Shown here in pieces: positions 63,126-64,000 of a DNA stretch of 64,000 bases. The stretch lies in assembly GCA_025526915.1 (NCBI GenBank), contig JAHLKH010000040.1:109210-173209 (forward strand). Direction: 5' to 3'. This stretch comes from Entophlyctis helioformis (Eukaryota > Chytridiomycota > Chytridiomycetes > Chytridiales > Chytriomycetaceae). The notes under the pieces were generated by a model. The model had not been told where the DNA came from and searched no databases. It saw nothing but the letters and a program-made list of their open reading frames with translations. How positions within the stretch are numbered: the first letter of the stretch is position 1; each line of letters opens with the position of its first letter. A program made the position numbers and the translations under genes.

Positions 63126-64000
63126 ATGGCCGTCGAGCGCTCGCCCCAGCCCGCGGCTCGCTCGGCTGCCGCCCCCTTGGGCACCGACCAGGACCTCCTT
63201 GGCGAGGCCTCGTTCGATACGGCCCGCTCGTTCATCGACGCCACCCCCCAAGGTTCCAGCACCGCCCCGACCCTGCGGGTACGTCGTCCGTCTTGATGGC
63301 CGACTCTGCTCTGGGCGCGTCTTTTGGCGCCTCACCAGCGCGCCGCCACTCCTCGGCCGATCTGTTGGGCCGCCACGATGCAGACGCTGGTCGGCGCCAA
63401 GAGGCGTTCCTCTCCAGCACGCCGGCCGTCCAGCCTGGCGCTGGGAGTGCCCCCAGGCGGCCCTTCACCATCACTGGAGAGCACATGTTCTACGAACTCG
63501 TGCGCCTCCACATGGGGGCGTCAGACACCAGCCGAGCACTCAAGGCAACCACATCATCTGCGGCCGCTGCCCACACGGCCATCGATGATCTGCGGCTGCA
63601 GCTGCAGGCCGACCGCGACACTGCCGCCAGGCAGGCTGAGGCCTACTCCAGCGCCACCCAGCTCCACCATCAACGCCTGGTGGCACTCTTTGACTCCGTC
63701 GAGGCCAACTCAGAGGCCATACGGGGCCTGCAGAAGAGCGTCGCCAACACGTCGGAATCCGTGATTGCACTGGAGCAGGTCTTCTCAGATGCCGTTGCCA
63801 AGGCCACCAAAACGGCAAATGCCGCGTTGGCGCAGGCCTCAGCCACGGCGACCCTGCTTGCGGAGCATCCGGTCCAGGCGCTTGGGTCCTCGGTGGACTC
63901 GCGTCCGGCCCCCGCGTCTGGATCCTCGGTGGATGCTCGCCTGCCAGCAGTCGTGGATGCCCGTGCACCAAACTTGGCCAAGGTGTTCTCCGGAGTCCGC
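63126..64000 (+). CDS. Gag-like protein of the plus-strand Ty3/gypsy element (partial, one apparent frameshift)
   Basis: ATG 63126 opens MAVERSPQPAARSAAAPLG and continues to SFIDATP. After the six-C run at 63244-63249 the coding signal moves to the +2 frame (TSSVLMADSALGASFGASP). It then stays open to the window end through TITGEHMFYELVRLHMGASD and a long Ala/Gln-rich coiled coil. Position after an LTR and composition suit a gag capsid N-terminus; no zinc knuckle is reached. An intron beginning GTACGT at 63280 is an alternative to the missing-base reading. Confidence 0.65.

Overview
The window is eukaryotic nuclear DNA from a GC-rich, gene-dense genome. Genes are split by short spliceosomal introns (mostly 50-190 nt), and many introns carry a CTGAC or CTAAC branch-point-like motif near the 3' end. 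The gene set points to an early-diverging (chytrid-like) fungus. Fungal markers are SLA1, a two-domain FEX fluoride exporter, AIM24, a BIM1/X325-like copper protein and a double-dehydrogenase MFE-2. Features more usual outside the Dikarya are a POMGNT2-like GT61 enzyme, an SCP2 tail on MFE-2, RBM5-type RRM/zinc-finger/G-patch architecture, myosin regulatory light chain, LINE and chromovirus remnants, and a Fanzor nuclease. The lineage is inferred; no rRNA or marker tree is available here.

Layout. 1-5563 (-): large coiled-coil protein, C-terminus outside the window. 5668-8834: ICT1-type mitochondrial hydrolase (-) divergent from COP9 subunit CSN2 (+). 8959-11042 (-): FEX exporter and myosin regulatory light chain. 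11609-18916 (+): lipoyl synthase, a coiled-coil protein and a POMGNT2-like glycosyltransferase. 18967-20578: small membrane protein (-) and ribosomal protein eS12 (+). 21685-24556: two + strand LINE fragments enclosing a - strand ankyrin gene. 24653-32754: DUF1295 protein, AIM24, ABCD transporter, NDUFAF3-like factor and dephospho-CoA kinase. 32915-36769 (-): four-domain peroxisomal MFE-2 ending in a PTS1. 36926-43818 (-): RBM5/RBM10-like splicing factor, DsbA/FrnE protein, a second ankyrin gene and a BIM1-like secreted protein. 44264-48392 (-): LRR protein with a long tandem-repeat stalk. 48945-49017: tRNA-Arg(TCG). 49299-53996 (-): SLA1. 54312-60939 (-): an 18-exon gene that joins an XPG/FEN-type nuclease region to a C-terminal Fanzor (TnpB-like) RuvC/zinc-ribbon nuclease. 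60940-64000: two Ty3/gypsy chromovirus-type elements in opposite orientation, one inserted into the integrase gene of the other.

Functional themes. Mitochondrial genes (ICT1, LIAS, AIM24, NDUFAF3) and a peroxisomal/CoA group (ABCD transporter, dephospho-CoA kinase, MFE-2) sit among ordinary housekeeping genes. The right-hand 10 kb is mobile-element territory. The strongest candidate for something undescribed is the XPG-Fanzor gene, which lies directly downstream of a chromovirus LTR.

Quality caveat. Three otherwise good reading frames (MFE-2, XPG-Fanzor, the + strand gag) each lose one base at or next to a short homopolymer run. That pattern looks more like assembly indels than three independent pseudogenes.
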